A DNA stretch of 64,000 nt. Source: Parelaphostrongylus tenuis. Taxonomy: Eukaryota; Nematoda; Chromadorea; Rhabditida; Metastrongylidae. This document shows positions 35,661 through 50,500 of the stretch, piece after piece; within the stretch, counting starts at the first letter, position 1, and every line of letters begins with the position of its first letter. The stretch is taken from assembly GCA_019055375.1 (NCBI GenBank), contig JAHQIW010007168.1, positions 1 through 64,000 of the forward strand, in the 5' to 3' direction. The notes under the pieces were generated by a model. That model was not told the origin of the DNA. It was given only the letters and a program-made list of their open reading frames with translations, and ran no database searches. The translations under genes were made by a program, and so were the position numbers.

Positions 35661-35811
35661 CACGGCTAAAATCTGTTAAATGATAAGAATTCTATTTGAT
35701 CAACCAGTAAATTTTCTCCATGCTGTCATACTATTAGGTGTACAAAGATCACTCCGCCGTTTTCTTTTTTTTTTTTGTTGTTATAATAGTAGAAAGTAAA
35801 CCATATCTTTA

Positions 35812-36225
35812 GTTTCGAGTGTTTCTTTAGACCACGCTCAAATTTCAGTATACATGATAGATATTTTTGAGCCATGCATGTGTCTGTAATGGACACTTTT
35901 GGCTTAGAAATATCTATCAGGCATATTGAAATTTAAGCGTGGTCTAAAGAAGCTGAAACGAAATGTATGATATAGTTGATGATACCAGCTAGGAGCAGTC
36001 GTGTACAACACTACCCGTTCAATTATTTTTTTCACTTATTAGCTAGTGCAAAACGTCCGTCATAGACTCCTTTGGATAAGGAAGTTCACTCACTCAAGGG
36101 ATTGCCTCAGGCGATAGGCGCCATGCAACTGACGAGGCTGCAAGGCCGAAGCAGGCATATATACTGCATAAGTGCCCATAACAGTCCGTATGCATGGCTC
36201 AAAATATCTACCAGGTATGGTAAAA
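35812..36225. repeat. MITE family B copy
   Basis: TTTCGAGTGTTTCTTTAGACC and ACGCTCAAATTTCAGTATA at the left recur as complements near 35935-35965. A second block, GATAGATATTTTTGAGCCAT, recurs as its complement near 36190-36215. The result is nested inverted repeats with no coding potential. Confidence 0.6.
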
Positions 36226-36229
36226 AATG

Positions 36230-38590
36230 AAGAATGCAAACTCTTTTTTATGTTTGAAAGTGCGTTAAAAACGAAACTTATTTATGACAAAGTATTTTTA
36301 TGATGGTTTTTATAGACTTTGAAGATCATGACTTTTCAAGCCATAAAATGCCATTTGTCGGAAAATTACTTTGCAAATTTATCAACTAAAAGTGATTGGA
36401 ATTGCTTGATTTATATCGTTCGATTGCGCATTTTCTTGAGAACATTTTTGTATACAACTTGCCTATATTTGCTTTAAGATGTGGAGCTGTCATGGGACAG
36501 TTTGCCGGCTACTCATGCACTAATGGCGCGTACGGAAACGATGTTAGTGAAGCGGTGCAGAAGATTAATGAAGCTTGGTTTGAAAAAAATGGCGAATACC
36601 GAGCACAAAAGTCGCCATCTTCGAAGTCCTATAATCACAGAAAAAATTGTCTATAAAGAACACAAATAAATAGCGTTTTTAACTCACTTTCGAACAGAAG
36701 AAGAAAAATCGCATATCTTGATTTTTGCTATTATCACAGCAAGGAAAAAAAACGACGTATTCATATTTGCGCACCTAATAAAATCAGAAAAAAGTAAGTG
36801 TTCTACTAGCTTACAGTCATCAGGTTTCTATGGATGATAATAAATTTTACTGTATCTCTAGAATCTATGAACAACCTGACATTCAGTATTCTATGACAGA
36901 TAAGGCACTTGGATCGTAGATTAATACCGATGAAATTTGATGGATGACTAGAATTACGCTTATTCTCTAGCAGTAAAATCCATTTCTATTTCTGGAGTTT
37001 CCCATGTTTGTCACGTATATCGACCAAGAATCGATTATCCTCAGAAGTTTTTGTTTAAAATTTGCTTTTCCATTTCTTTGATCTGTTTATGAGAAAAATT
37101 TTATTCTCGTGTAAATGTTTTATGACATTATATGAGTTCTTATCAACTCAAATTATTATAGTAATTCGCTCTATGTCTTTGATTTTGATTGTTAAAATTC
37201 TAGTGAACAAAATCTTTCATGGTCGACCGTCAAAAAAAAAGCAAGAAATAAGGGAGGAAAGTGAATATCAAACAAATTTCTCTTGACAGACTGGAAGAGA
37301 TTTTTGAAAACTTCTGGAATAGCAGCAATTCAATCTGCTTTGGTGACACACAAAATAGCCTTTTCCATATGTATCCACAGATTACTTATTCTCATATCAT
37401 ATTAATTCCTTTTGTAAATATGGTCAGATCCCAATCATTGTTCTTTTACAGTCAATTCTATTTTTATTCCCGTCGTCCTTTCTTTCCATCTTGTACTTTC
37501 TTTTTTTTTTTGTTATATTCAGCATGCAAAACCTTCGTAATCTTAAAATTTCTTTCGTGATCAATTCGAAATAGAATTGAAGTAGAACCCTGGACAAGAC
37601 TTTTCATGAGAAGTTAGCAGTCATTCAAAACCTTAAAATTTCTGGCTAGTGCGCTACGTGGCCGTTTTTGTGAATAAGCCTTTTCATAACGCTATAGCAA
37701 AAAGAAAACATTTGTGTTTTACACAGGCATATTTTTCGCAGGACATAGCTCTTTACTCAAATCATAAATATTCACTTGATAGCGTAGTTTTCGACAAACC
37801 CAACGCTTCGCTTATTTTCTAGATAGACCGTCTCTTTGCAGTGTAGCAGAGAGAATAAGATCAAGTTTCACATACTCGGCACCTTTTCTTGTCGGCTAGT
37901 ATTGGTGCTGGTCGTAGATTGAATACGGTGGTCGATTGATCACGATGGTGTGACTCATATGTGGAGTGCAGTTCCTGTTATTTAATTCGGAATTTTTTCG
38001 CCGCTCTGAAAGAAACTCTAGGTATAACGTATTACTTTGATACTACGAGATTTTCTTTACATGTTCATATTGCTTCTCGTGCTCCCACGGAAGTAATGTT
38101 AGAAGTGCACGGCCGATGTAAATATAAGTTCACTTTGAATGCTACAACGTTATGAGAGTTTCGTTTCAACCTCGTTCTTTCAAAAGAAGCACGTAGCGCA
38201 GTAGCCAGAGGTTTGATTGAGCTTTTGAATGATTACCAACACCCTTACGAAGAATTCCTGTCTAGCGGCAGAGGTCGCTTCTCTATTTGCTCCCAAATAA
38301 CAAAAATGAACCGTAGTTAAGGTTAAGTTGATTTTTCGACACCTGACTACCATATTCGAAAGATTGTAGTCTTCTTTTGTTATAAAGTCTATAGATTTCT
38401 CTCAATATTAGCCTCCCATCGTTGTACACTAATCGATATGTAGATATCATTTTTACCTCATCCTTTGCATGCTCTATAAAGCAGCATACTGTTATTTCAT
38501 GATTTTTTTTAATCCGTCAACTTACGTATTATGACGATGTCCTTCGCGTCTCCGACATGCAAAGTTCAATGAATTGACTAATTTCGTTTT
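36230..38590. other. Non-coding stretch upstream of the GPCR gene
   Basis: 36480-36600 is a fragment of MITE family A (CTCATGCACTAATGGCGCGT, GTTAGTGAAGCGG). 37620-38200 is a degenerate dispersed repeat matching 14450-14880. No promoter motif can be assigned. The receptor start codon lies directly after a TTTTCAG acceptor at 38593. Confidence 0.45.
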
Positions 38591-38593
38591 CAG

Positions 38594-41500
38594 ATGAACA
38601 TTACGGAAGCCGAAGAACCACAACCGGATGAGTACGTCTATATTCTGCCGTTAATTGTTATCTTAGGTCTTAGTGGTAACATTATCAGTCTTGTGACAAT
38701 ATTCCACTCGCGACTCAGAAATGTAAGTTGTATTTTAGTGAATAGATTGATGGAAGAAAAAAATCAAATTGGTAAAAAACAGGTAAAACTTCATGTCAGT
38801 GACGTATCGTGTCGAATAACGTTTACAAAACATCAGAAATATCCAACGAACTCGGCTTCTGGAGCCGACAGAAAGGAATGAAGGGAAAAACTAATTAAAA
38901 ATTAGTACAACTCATAACAATGAGCGATGTGTCGTACTTCTGGAGACAAACTATGTAGCTCAAATTAGTTATAGAGCGATTCACGCAGAAATACTCAAGC
39001 TTTAATGAGTATACTAACCGACGTACATTTGTAATGTAACATAGGAATTTATTGAAAGACGATGGGAAAAGATAGTGAACCGATACATTATTAGTTATAT
39101 GCGTGTGCACTTCTCCTTTTTCTGAATGCTACACAAAGCTTTTCATTTAGATTCATGACGTAATCAGGGGTGTCCTGAAATACGCATTTCAACGATTACT
39201 GGCTCAATTTTGCATCCGGAATCTAACATATCCGGAGTGCCAAATTGGTACTTGACTTGTGTGGAAGTATAGAAACACTTGTTCAATATATGCTCTTGAA
39301 AGTCATTGTCGAACCTCTACTATGTGTGCAGCCATTTTCACTTAGCTAAGAATGGAGTCGAATGCATATAGTACATATGCAGACATTATGAGTTTGTGCA
39401 GTAAATTTGTCCTTTATCCTCAAGGAAGCAAACAACCAGTTGTAAGTGGTAGGTGGATTCTCGTTCACTGAGGTGCCTGGGGCTCATCGTCGAACATGGA
39501 AATCATCATCATCATCATCATGGATGAAAGCTTATTTGGTCAGCAGGGCTGGTTTGTTATCTTCATCGTGCGTCAAGATAATCATTTTCATCAGCAATTA
39601 TTGTAAAGTAACATTACTAGTTTGACGAGAGGTGGAACCGGAGATTTATGAAGTGATTGTTTTTAACAGTGATACTTTTCGGATAATCGGGCTAGCAAAT
39701 CATGATAAAGGAATTTTTACGCATTTCTTAAAGAATAATTAGAATATATTCAGATTGAAATCCTAATATGAATAGAGAGTGATCATGCGAAATCGCTGTT
39801 CTACATATCATGGTTTTCTTAAGATGAGCTGAGCCGAATCGGTTTAACTCTACAATGATTCAACCAATGACACGTTCACAAAAACTTTCCTATTTTTCTT
39901 ATTTTTTTTCCCCATTCTTACCCCGCACCTATTTTTATTGAAATACACAGTTTTATGTGAGAAAAATGAATGCTTTGAGAAATTGAATGCAGACAAACTA
40001 TTTATATCTCGGAAATGAACGAGACGATTATTAGTCACTTAATTATTTTTACTTAAAAATATTACAAGTATTTGAGCCATAACAGCTTTACTTCTATTAC
40101 TAGGTTGAGGAGAAAGTTCCTTAACACCCGTAAATCCAAATTTTATGTTTGTTTCACGCAGTCTCGGTTATTGTAAATTCATGGGAATATTTTAGAGATA
40201 TTTCCATAAGAAACACCCATAACAACGCTATTTATAATGCATCAAATTTTGACCTACTTTTCGGATATCAGATGATGACAATGGACATGATTGAGCTTCC
40301 AGTTCTGATACACTACTGATGAAAGCGAGTGCATTTCGACAAGATATGTTGTAAAGGAAACCTGTGGTACCAAAGGTGAAGAAACTGCGAGCCATGTAAC
40401 TGTTGCATAGTAATACAACCAGATAGATGCGTTGTAACGTAGAAAGAATGGTGTGAAAACAGGCGTCGGTAGTGCAACGGTTCCAGTACGCGCCCCTGGC
40501 TACGGTCAAATGTGAGTTCGTGTTCCACTTGATGCAAAACTCTTTCATATCACTCTACATCACTGGTTACACTATATCATGACACCGCTAAAAGCGCCCA
40601 AGTAAAAAGAATTCTGTTTAATCATAAAGAGCAATCAATTTGAAAGTGGTGATCTCAGTATCGAAGACCAAGCCCGTTCCGGCCAGCCGTTGAAATTGGA
40701 TGATAGAGATCCGTAAGCAGCATTAGATGCAGAACCGTCATCAAAGACTCGTGAATGGGCAATATAACTGGGTGTCGATAAAAAGACGGTCAGGAATCAT
40801 CTCCAACAGTTTGACTTTGTCCACAAGACGCCTCACCAAGACCCGCACAAATCGACTAAAGCTCAAGCCAGTTGCCGCGTTGAAGTTTGGGGTCAGTTAT
40901 TGCAGAACCCGTTGAACGATCGATTCTGAAAGCGTGTCGTGACGTCAGACAAGAAATGGCTCTACTTGGTCACGATCACGATCGGAACAAACGCTGGGTT
41001 CCAAAAAGTGAAGCTCCACCATCAGTTGCACGTCAAAACTCGTTGGGCAGAAATGTCGTAATTTGCGTTTGGTGGAATCTTGAAGGTGTCTTACAATTCG
41101 AACTTGTTCCGAATGGTTGCGCCATCAATGCCGAACTCTACTGTGAGCAGGTAAGCCGAGTCTACCATGCGCTGAAGATAAAGGAGGCGACAATGATTCG
41201 TCGAAAGGGCGTGCTGAGCAAGACAATGCATAATCTCAAACCGTAAAGAACACCAATCAAAAGTTTAATAAATTGGGAGAAGTCGATGTCTTGCCGCACC
41301 CAGCCTACAATCCAGATGCTGCGCCGTCCAATTGTGCTCTTTGCCGCTCAATGAAATATCTCCTGCGTAGACGCCGACTCGAGACATTTAATCAAGTTGA
41401 AGAGGCATGACAGGAGTTTTTTGGTTCAAAGCCCAAGGAATGGTATTTTAAGCACATCCGTGAGTTTGCAGATCGTTGGCAAAAGATCGTGTATAATGAT

Positions 41501-44500
41501 GGTTTTTAATTAATGAATAATTACTGTTGTTTTTGATTGGATTTATGCATAAACTTCGAATTTTCAACGGGTGCTAAGCAACGTTTCCTCTACCTAGAAT
41601 AGAGTTTCGCTCCATATCAAGTGCCCATTACTTGTCCGAAAGGTAGTAATACTCATACTGATAGGTTTACAATTTCCAGCTACATATTCACTAAATGTCA
41701 GGAATCATCACCGTCCTGGAAACAAGCGATTGACAAATCAGCAACTTCCTACCGACCCAAAAATAACAAACAACTTCAACTTATTTATCTACGGTGACCT
41801 TGGGAAGCACTTTCACGGCAATGCATAATTAAAATATCTTACTCAGCCAGAAAAAAAAACATCAGCGAAAACGTAATTCTGTGAGGGATCTTTCAGAAAA
41901 AACACTATTTAGAAAGTTGAATAGATATTTACGACTATGTTCTGAACCTCCACTTAGCTCCTTTTTCTAATACCTAACAGTAAAGAACACAACGTTCGGC
42001 GATAATCCGTCCTCTGGGGAATGAGCAGTGCATCTGACTTCACTCGCAGTTCGCAAATGATGAGTGAATAATTATTTAGTATATTTCTAAGAGAACTGAG
42101 TGGTGAGCAAAAACACGGCCTTAGGCGAATATTAGTTAGCACAATGACTGTCATCTCAACTAGGTTTATAAAACGAAATCGCATACCCGACCAAGCCTGT
42201 TAAAAAGTTTCGTGACTGATAGGTGACCCAGAGATGTTGAAGAATAAATGGTGGCGCAGATGTGCATCGGTGGTGCAGTGGTAGAGCACGCGTCCTCACA
42301 TAGGATGAAACGCGGGTGCGATTCCTTCCTGAGGCAGTGTTTTTGCTCACCACTCAATTCTTTTAGGAATATATGAATGATCATAACACTGCGAAAAATG
42401 CAGTAAAATACTAAAAATTTTGAATATAAATATTTAGTCTACAAAACTGGTCTATTGGTGCTCCGGTGACATAAGTTGGCGTTTTTATACTTCCAGACAA
42501 GTCTGGTACACCAACTCTTCGACTCCAGTTAAGACAGATAGCTTGATTAGGGAGAGGTAGGGGATCGAATCAACGTCCGTGAGGTCCCTGGTTATTGCTT
42601 CATATGCACGCTCTATAAAATTCCATACATGACTAAGTGTAATAAATACAAAAATACAAAAGAGTTCTGTACAACGATAAGAATCGAATTCAATATTCTT
42701 CAAACTTCTACTAATATTAACTCCGTAGCTTCGGTCTCAGCTGTTAGATTGATTTTTTGAATTTCAGGTAGGCGCCAATGTCTATCTAATTGTACTCACG
42801 AGTGCAGATAGCGTATTTTTATTTGGTATACTCCTGATATGTTTTAAGGTAAGTATTCAGCATATATAAAATAGTAGCATATAGTAATATTTATACATAT
42901 ATATATGATATATATATATATATAATACACAGATGTATTCTATTTGATCCTCTCTTATATACGGTAATGATTTTATGAAATTACGACTATTCCATCATGC
43001 GTATGTTCATCACCTGTATCATCGTGTCGTCACGTTGATCGTCAAGTGACTCCAGCGGGCATCAGCAACACTTCTATTTATCGCGTGCAAAAGTAGCTCA
43101 GCGGTCCTTCTAGCTCTAGGAGTTCGCTGAGCATCAAATCTTTCTTCTATGCCTTTCGTGAAGGAATCGGATCATGGGGTTGGTGGTTTTTCTGTAGAGC
43201 GCTTGACATCCCAACATCCAGTAGCTAACGGCTCTCATCCATCGTTTGTCGTTAAAGCGCATTACGTGTTCGGCCAACCTTTTTTCGACAGCGTGGATAG
43301 ACGTAACTGGAGCATTCGGAGAGGTTCGTTCCGTTTAGCATGACTGAAGCATTCAGAACCCATCCGTTCCTCATAAACATCGTTTTCGTTATATTCAGTC
43401 AAATACCAGTCTTTCCACATGCGTTTTTCGATATCGGTCAACATTCGCTCTGCCTAGCTGATGTTTGATGTTATGAGGAAGATATCATTAGCGAATCGAA
43501 GATGATGTAAATGTCGATCGTCGATTTTCACTCCCATATTGCCCTATTCTAAGGTTCGCATGACGTTTTGGAGGGTGGTAGTGAATAATTTTGGAAAGAT
43601 TCTATTGCTTTGTCAAACCCTTTTTCTTGTGTCGGTATTGATAGTGTTATGGAATGGCGATATTCTAGTTGTGAAATCTTCATATAACTCATGACTATAT
43701 ATTCATAGGATTCAAAATTTTTGAATCGTCTTTTTATCGATTTCTCAACAAGTTTACTGAGCTATGAAAAAATTTGTGAATTATCCAATTAATTCTGAGA
43801 TCATTAGGAAATCGGGTTCTGAGAAGTTCATGAGAAGTTCAATGAGTGTCGGAAAGGATATAGAAATGAAAGAAACAATAGGCATTCAAAGAATGAAAAT
43901 CATTTTAAAAAATCAAAAAGTAGGATTATTGGTAATAATAGCGACTTAATGATGACAACTTTTGTCAATTTATGAAGTCATTACGTATATCTAACGAAGT
44001 TATATATTTATTAGCTTAATAATTGAAGCAACTATGTTCTAGCTTATCAGTTCAACAAAACGTTTATTACAGATGTCGGTGAGAAATGAATGGAACCTTT
44101 ACTTAAAACTCAAAAGTAAAAAAAGGATATTGGTGATGTTGCTTCAAAAAAAAACCTTTTGGCCCCTGTAGAACCATCAGCCGCGTGTAGGAAGTTTAAA
44201 TTTATTTTGAATGCTACAGAGTTGTTAGAAGCATTTTTTGAATAACATGTACATTTTTGAACTCATCCAAATTTACGCTATTTAGAGGTTAGTAGAAGTT
44301 TAAAAAAATTTTGTTCAGTGAAATATAGACGTAATAGTTGTAAAACGCGCAGCGCGTGAAACATAACTTTATATATTTTGCAACAAGAGCTTTTTTTAGA
44401 TTTCTTATGACCTTCAAATAGCCTCGATTCGGGTGAGTTCAAAAAAGTACTTGTTTTTCAAAAAAGCTTCTTACAACCCAGTAGCATTCATAGTAAAATC

Positions 44501-47500
44501 ATGATTCCTACACACCGCGGTTGATGGAGTCACAATCCTCCAATAGCATCCACCTTCTAAAGAAAGTTCGTCGTTTTCTTCCACTAATCTTAGTGACATA
44601 ATCGTCGATCACGTCTTCAGTTACTTTAAGTTTTGGCCTAGGGATTTATTTTTGTCAACTGATTGTTTCACCAGTTATTGGAATAAAAGTAACCTTGATG
44701 AAGACTCCCTTGAGTTTTCCACTTTCATTATTATTACTTCATATAACTTATATATATTATGTACTTATATACTTATTTGATACCTCATCATTTGATTTGT
44801 ATACATAATTCAGGTGTCCATATAGAGTCTATCTATTCATTGCCATATTGTTGACTACATGATGAACATTTTACTAGGTAGTAATCGATTAAGGTGGACT
44901 TCATTGCATTTGAATACTGCGTCGGTTTGGAATACTTGTTGATGACAGCATCGTATGTTAGCAGTTGGTCGACTGCAGCTCTCACGATTGAACGTTACCT
45001 AGCCATAGCTCACCCATTGAAGCATGTTAAGGTCAGTGCGGGTCTTTCTAATATAGACGGAAATCGGTTTCGATTTGGAACTTTCGTTCAGTTCAGTGAG
45101 AATATCTTGGTAAAAAGATGTTTTCTCCAAGATTTTTTTTTCTAACTCTGTGATGCTATCAACATAGCATAGAAACTCTTCGTGAAAACTGAGTTTGAAT
45201 CTCAAAAAATTGTGCGGAAAAATGAGGCTTCATGCTGACTTTGAAAAGCCTATTTATGGCGTAAAATGTAATATGTCCTTAAACGGAGCCTTACTGTGCT
45301 CATAGTTTTCAGAGCGATAACTTAAAGTATAATATATCATACACTATTGTAATTTATGAAAACTAAATTGTAAAAACACTATCAAAAAGTACTATGTAGA
45401 AAAGAAAAACCGCTTTAAAACATCAATGAGTTTTGAGAGGTGGAGGAGACTGAAATTGCATAACCCTTTAAGGAAGATATCTCCTCAACATTACAAGTTT
45501 TCTCTAAAGTTCTAAGATCTAATTCACTAAAAAGCCATGCTAAGATTTCCAAGCAGTAGGCGAGCATTGCGGAGATTGTAATTCCTTTAAAAACGATTAA
45601 TAATAAAAGTATTACAGTACGATCATGTGAATCGAGTGCGGATGATCGCCTACTGGGTGCCGATTCCGTTCGTATTGCAGTTATTCCAATTTATTTCCTT
45701 GAAACCGGTTGATGGTGACGACAGAAAGTGTGCACTAAAAGAAGCAAACTATCAGGTTTGTACATAGATTATCACATCACTCACCAAAAATTGCGCCATT
45801 AATAAATTTCCCATATTTAATAAAGCTACATGAATGCGATTTTTTACTAGACAATTGAGTTATTACTCTGGGATACTGAAAAGAACGAATAACATTTACA
45901 TACATAATCGATGTTATTTATATTTATTTACGAATCTAAATTCAAGCACTTCCTAGACAAAAAACCTTGCTTGCTACTAGCAAATAATTTTGTTTTCTAC
46001 TTTTGAAAGTTATTTATTCATGAGGAATATGAGAGAACTCTTTTTTCTAAAAACACCTAGTAACTCGTAGTAGTATGAGCGTGTGGGAAAAAAGGAAATA
46101 AAGCTGGGAATTGACATTATAACGATGATAGGAATAAACTGCAATTGATTAGAAAATAAACTTCAAAAGTAGTGAGTCATCCAACGACGCCACATTACAG
46201 ATTCTTGCACAAGCTGTAGATACCGTTCTGTGTTACTTGATGCCGTGTTTAACAATTGTCGTGTTGAACATTTTAGTCGTCCTGAAACTTCGACGATCGA
46301 CATTTGTCGACACCAACAGAGAAGTATCTAGAAGGCAAGGTGGTAAGGAAATTATACTAGAATTTGTTTATATAATTCATAGATAAAATTTCTCTATATC
46401 GGACAGTGGATCCACATAATGCCGTGATACGCAAATGGTCATTTGCTCAGACCCATCTATGCCAAAAACCTTCCCTTTTCCGAGGCTCAGCAAGTTGGTA
46501 CTGAATCTGTTCGGAAGTCGCTCTTTTCTCTTTATAAATATTGGTGATTGTCTATTGTGCAGACCTGAGAGCTCCCTCATCAGGGTTATTCTCAGTTTTA
46601 ACTAGTATTCTGCTACATAAGGCGAAATTCTCAGTTGGTAACATATTTTAAACCGAGCCTCTACATATGAAAGAATTGGAGCCAAACAGCTTACATTGCA
46701 CGACCGCTGAAAAGATTATTTGACATTGCAGTGGCAGTCGATTGCTTGATGACTGGTAAAACAAATACAACGGTACCTTTCTATTCGACTATCCTTTTTT
46801 TTTTTCAAATTCTCAACTTGTAAGCGAACCTTGCTCTCAACACCTAGAATCATTGTGGGCTACGGATGTACAAAAAAATTATTGGAATCCACATGTGTGA
46901 AGTTTGTCCGGTAATATGAAAATTAAGCATACCAGTCGAAATTAGTTAGTATTTATTGGTTAGGTCTGCGGAAATTTTGCTGGAATCACTTTTGGTCGAA
47001 TTCAATAGTAGATGCCTTTGTTACTTCGCTACGTCGAAGATAATATCACTTGAACCTTCTGGCTAAAATCCAGTTCCGTCACATAACGATATTCAACCAT
47101 CAGTAGAGTCTTCAATATCTTTGCTGCGCAATGAAACTACCCGTTGGTAACTAGATGAGCGTCTTAAGATAGCTCTGCCTGCTTTGTCTTGGATGAACTT
47201 CTTCAGATCAGATCTTTGCTGAACTGGTTTGTTGGATTCAGCCCATACTCATGCAGGCACGCCTGTTTACACTAAGATATATATGTTACATTCACACAGG
47301 GAACACGAACCACTTCGCGTTTGAGGGCCACTTAATTGTCGCTTCTGGTGGAGGGTACCACCCACCTGGAGACGGGCCTTTGCTAGTAGGTACGATCACC
47401 AAAAAATAAAGTACATCTGTTCAAGCTTCATGAATAGTATCAATTTAATAAAGGTTTCTCTATCTTTACCGACATCACATATTGTGATGCGAATCCCCGT

Positions 47501-50500
47501 ACTTTCTTTACACTTGTATCCTCGTGCCGATCATTTGCAAGGGCTTTAAACTCTCATGTTAGTTTGATGGCTGCCTTTAAGTGATCTTGCCAAAGAACTC
47601 TAGCTTCTAATATTCGACCTTGAAGAGGCCTGTGGTAGAGTGCAACCAGCATCGACTGTGCAGGCCATCATAGAAAATAACGGTTGCAATGGTACCGTCG
47701 TTGTTTATTTTAGGTCAAGCAGCTAAATCTGGTTCATTAACTCGTATTTTATGGGTAATGCCACTAGTATTCGTTGTATTGAATACACCATTCTATGTAA
47801 TTATGATGATTGAAGTGTTTTCACAAGTTGTCTACCATTCGCCACCAGAGTTTACACATCGATCTCAAATCTTTGTGGTGAGCATTTCATTTTTTTCGGT
47901 TAACACTCCGAGAAAGACATAAAAGTCCAAAGTTTATTTTTCATCAATGCTCTTATCTTGTTGTTGATGCATTCACTCCAAAGGCACGAAAAGAAGGGGA
48001 ACGTTTGGTTTTTATAGGCAAAATCATAGGTATTGAATTCAAAAACACAACAAAATTCGTTTGATAACTGAGTTTGTCAGTAAACACAGCTTTTTTAGAT
48101 AATTTACAATACTGCTCACTATTTGTATTATATTAATACGGCGATCGACGTCGTAGTCTATGCATTTTCAAGGTATGCAAAATCACTACTGTTATCATTC
48201 AATACCGATCTTGATGGTTTCTTTTTTAGTGCAAATTTTCGAAGAACAGCTGTCATTGCCTGGAGAAGAATCTTATGCCCTGGTTACGTGGAGAAACAAG
48301 GACATAAGGTACTCTTTTAGATGACGATATGGAAAATATTAAATGTTAGCTGACGTGTTGTTTTTTTGGAGATTCGTGCTTTTCGTTTCAAGTGCTTTCT
48401 TATGACCACGCTTGAATTTCAACATGTCTCGTAATTATTATTTGAGCCAACATGTTATGTGGTCTGTTAAATGGGCTGACTTATAGAGCCCGATACATGT
48501 GTTTCGACACTGACGGTCTCGTCAGTCGGGCTTCGTCTTTTAGCCAATCCTCTCGGAACGCTCAGCCCCCTGTACAATGAGTAGGCGATAACCAACATTT
48601 TATACCGTCTGTCAAGTGAAATTATCACCGAATAGACAGTGTTGTACACTCGATTGCTCTTGGCTGATATCATCAGGATATTATACCTTTCATTTCGAAT
48701 GTTTTTTTAAGACCACGCTCGAATTTCAGTCTCAAATTTTGGTTCAAATAACAACTACGAGATATGCTGAACTTAGGGGCGCTTACAGGTTGCCTTTTTT
48801 GTTATGTATAACGGTCTGAAACATCTCCGAATCAACTAGTAGAAACACCGGCCAAGGATCCGTCGCCGAAACCCATTCCTTGGAAACGACATCATGAAGA
48901 CCTGAAGAATCTCTTGTAAGGTTACGCCAGGAAACCAAGGAATATTATATACAGGACCAGCAATATATCATTTAGAATATGTGCTGGGGTCCGCACAACT
49001 AGTGAAGACGAACCATCTAAGTATCTAAGTAAGTATCTAAAACAGTCTATAGCTATGGACACAGTCAATGACTTCAAGTGAACTGCACACTGTCGATCAT
49101 ATTCACTCTCTCTTAGGTTTTCACGTAGAATGCTTAAATCTTCTTATGCACCATTCTGCAACCGTTCTTACACTTCCCTATCAACTCTTATTACTATGTC
49201 ATTTTTTCAATATATTTGGCCTTGAACCGCATTGAATTTTCATATTCTCTGCTCGAAATAAGCACATTTCTCAGGTGCAGAAGAAAACGTCATTTGATAT
49301 CAGCTCAATCTCTTAATAGGCATGTTGTTCACTGCGTTTTTACAATTTTTTTCACGGTCATAGACAGTTTTACTCGTTCTACACTACCGTACACATGCTA
49401 TGTGTTCTTTGAAGCAGAATACAAACAGTTTCTTTTCCTTCTTCACAACAAAGTGGCCTTCCACTCCGCTGGATCGTATTACAGTCGGGTCCATAGTTGT
49501 ATTCACTTCGGTAGCTCCTTTGAACCTTGAGTCCTACGTTGATTTTCGAACACCAGGCGGCGGGAGCGGCGAGAGCAGCGCGTTACAACGACAATATAGT
49601 GTTTTTTGAATGAAATTTTAATTGCTAGCACCACTGAAGGAGGTTTATTCGTTAGTTAATGATTGCATATGATAGAAAAAACTTCAATAAAGCTATTTTT
49701 GCTGAAAAATGCTAGGGCAATTTTCTTCTTCGCCAAAAATGTTACTGCATATTTCAATGCGATGCCACTTTGTCAATAAAACTTAATAATTTCCCTAGAT
49801 TAGCGAACTTTGGGCGCTGGAATCTCTATGCAGTTATATAGGAGACTTTGTTCAATTTGTACTATGGGTAATAACTTCCATATATGAACTTATACACGGC
49901 CATAAGCATTATTCATCGCTGCTACCCGTAAAAGCGTCATTTTCTCGTCTTTTGTTTCGTAATGAAAATAGGAAATTTTAACAAAACTGAGCGTTCTTCT
50001 TTCCAAAATTAGTGTAAAAAAGTTTCTCCAGTAATAAACTATTTTTTCATTGCAACAGATTTTGCTTGAAAACAAATTTCTCAATTTAATAGCAAAAAAA
50101 ATCCGCTGTGAAGTTGGAAAAGCATACCCCGAAAATAGAATAATATCCTGTTTTCAGTAAATGAAGTGTTGTTTTACAAACAAAGCATAGTTTCAAGTTA
50201 AAGACATAGACTGAAAGGAAAAAAAAGGAAATGATATAAGTAGTTGGAAATTTGTTACTCTCCTCAACGATATTGTCTTCTCGTTGAAACATATAGACTT
50301 TTGACCAATGGGGGTTCTTTATTCTAAGAGGACCTTTAAAAGCCTCTTTGTGCTATTACATATTTGATGATGGCAATGTTTCAGAATTTCAATTCACCAG
50401 GCGCGATAACACAAAATTCTCGCTCGTATCTGGAAGCCTTTAGGACGGTGGATGCAAGGAGACGAACCCAGGTTCTGAAGGAACATTATCCCCATGAAAT

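Noticed and set aside
39496..39522. ATC triplet run resembling a short CRISPR or regulatory repeat
   Set aside because: A plain trinucleotide microsatellite of about seven units; no spacers or array structure anywhere in the window.
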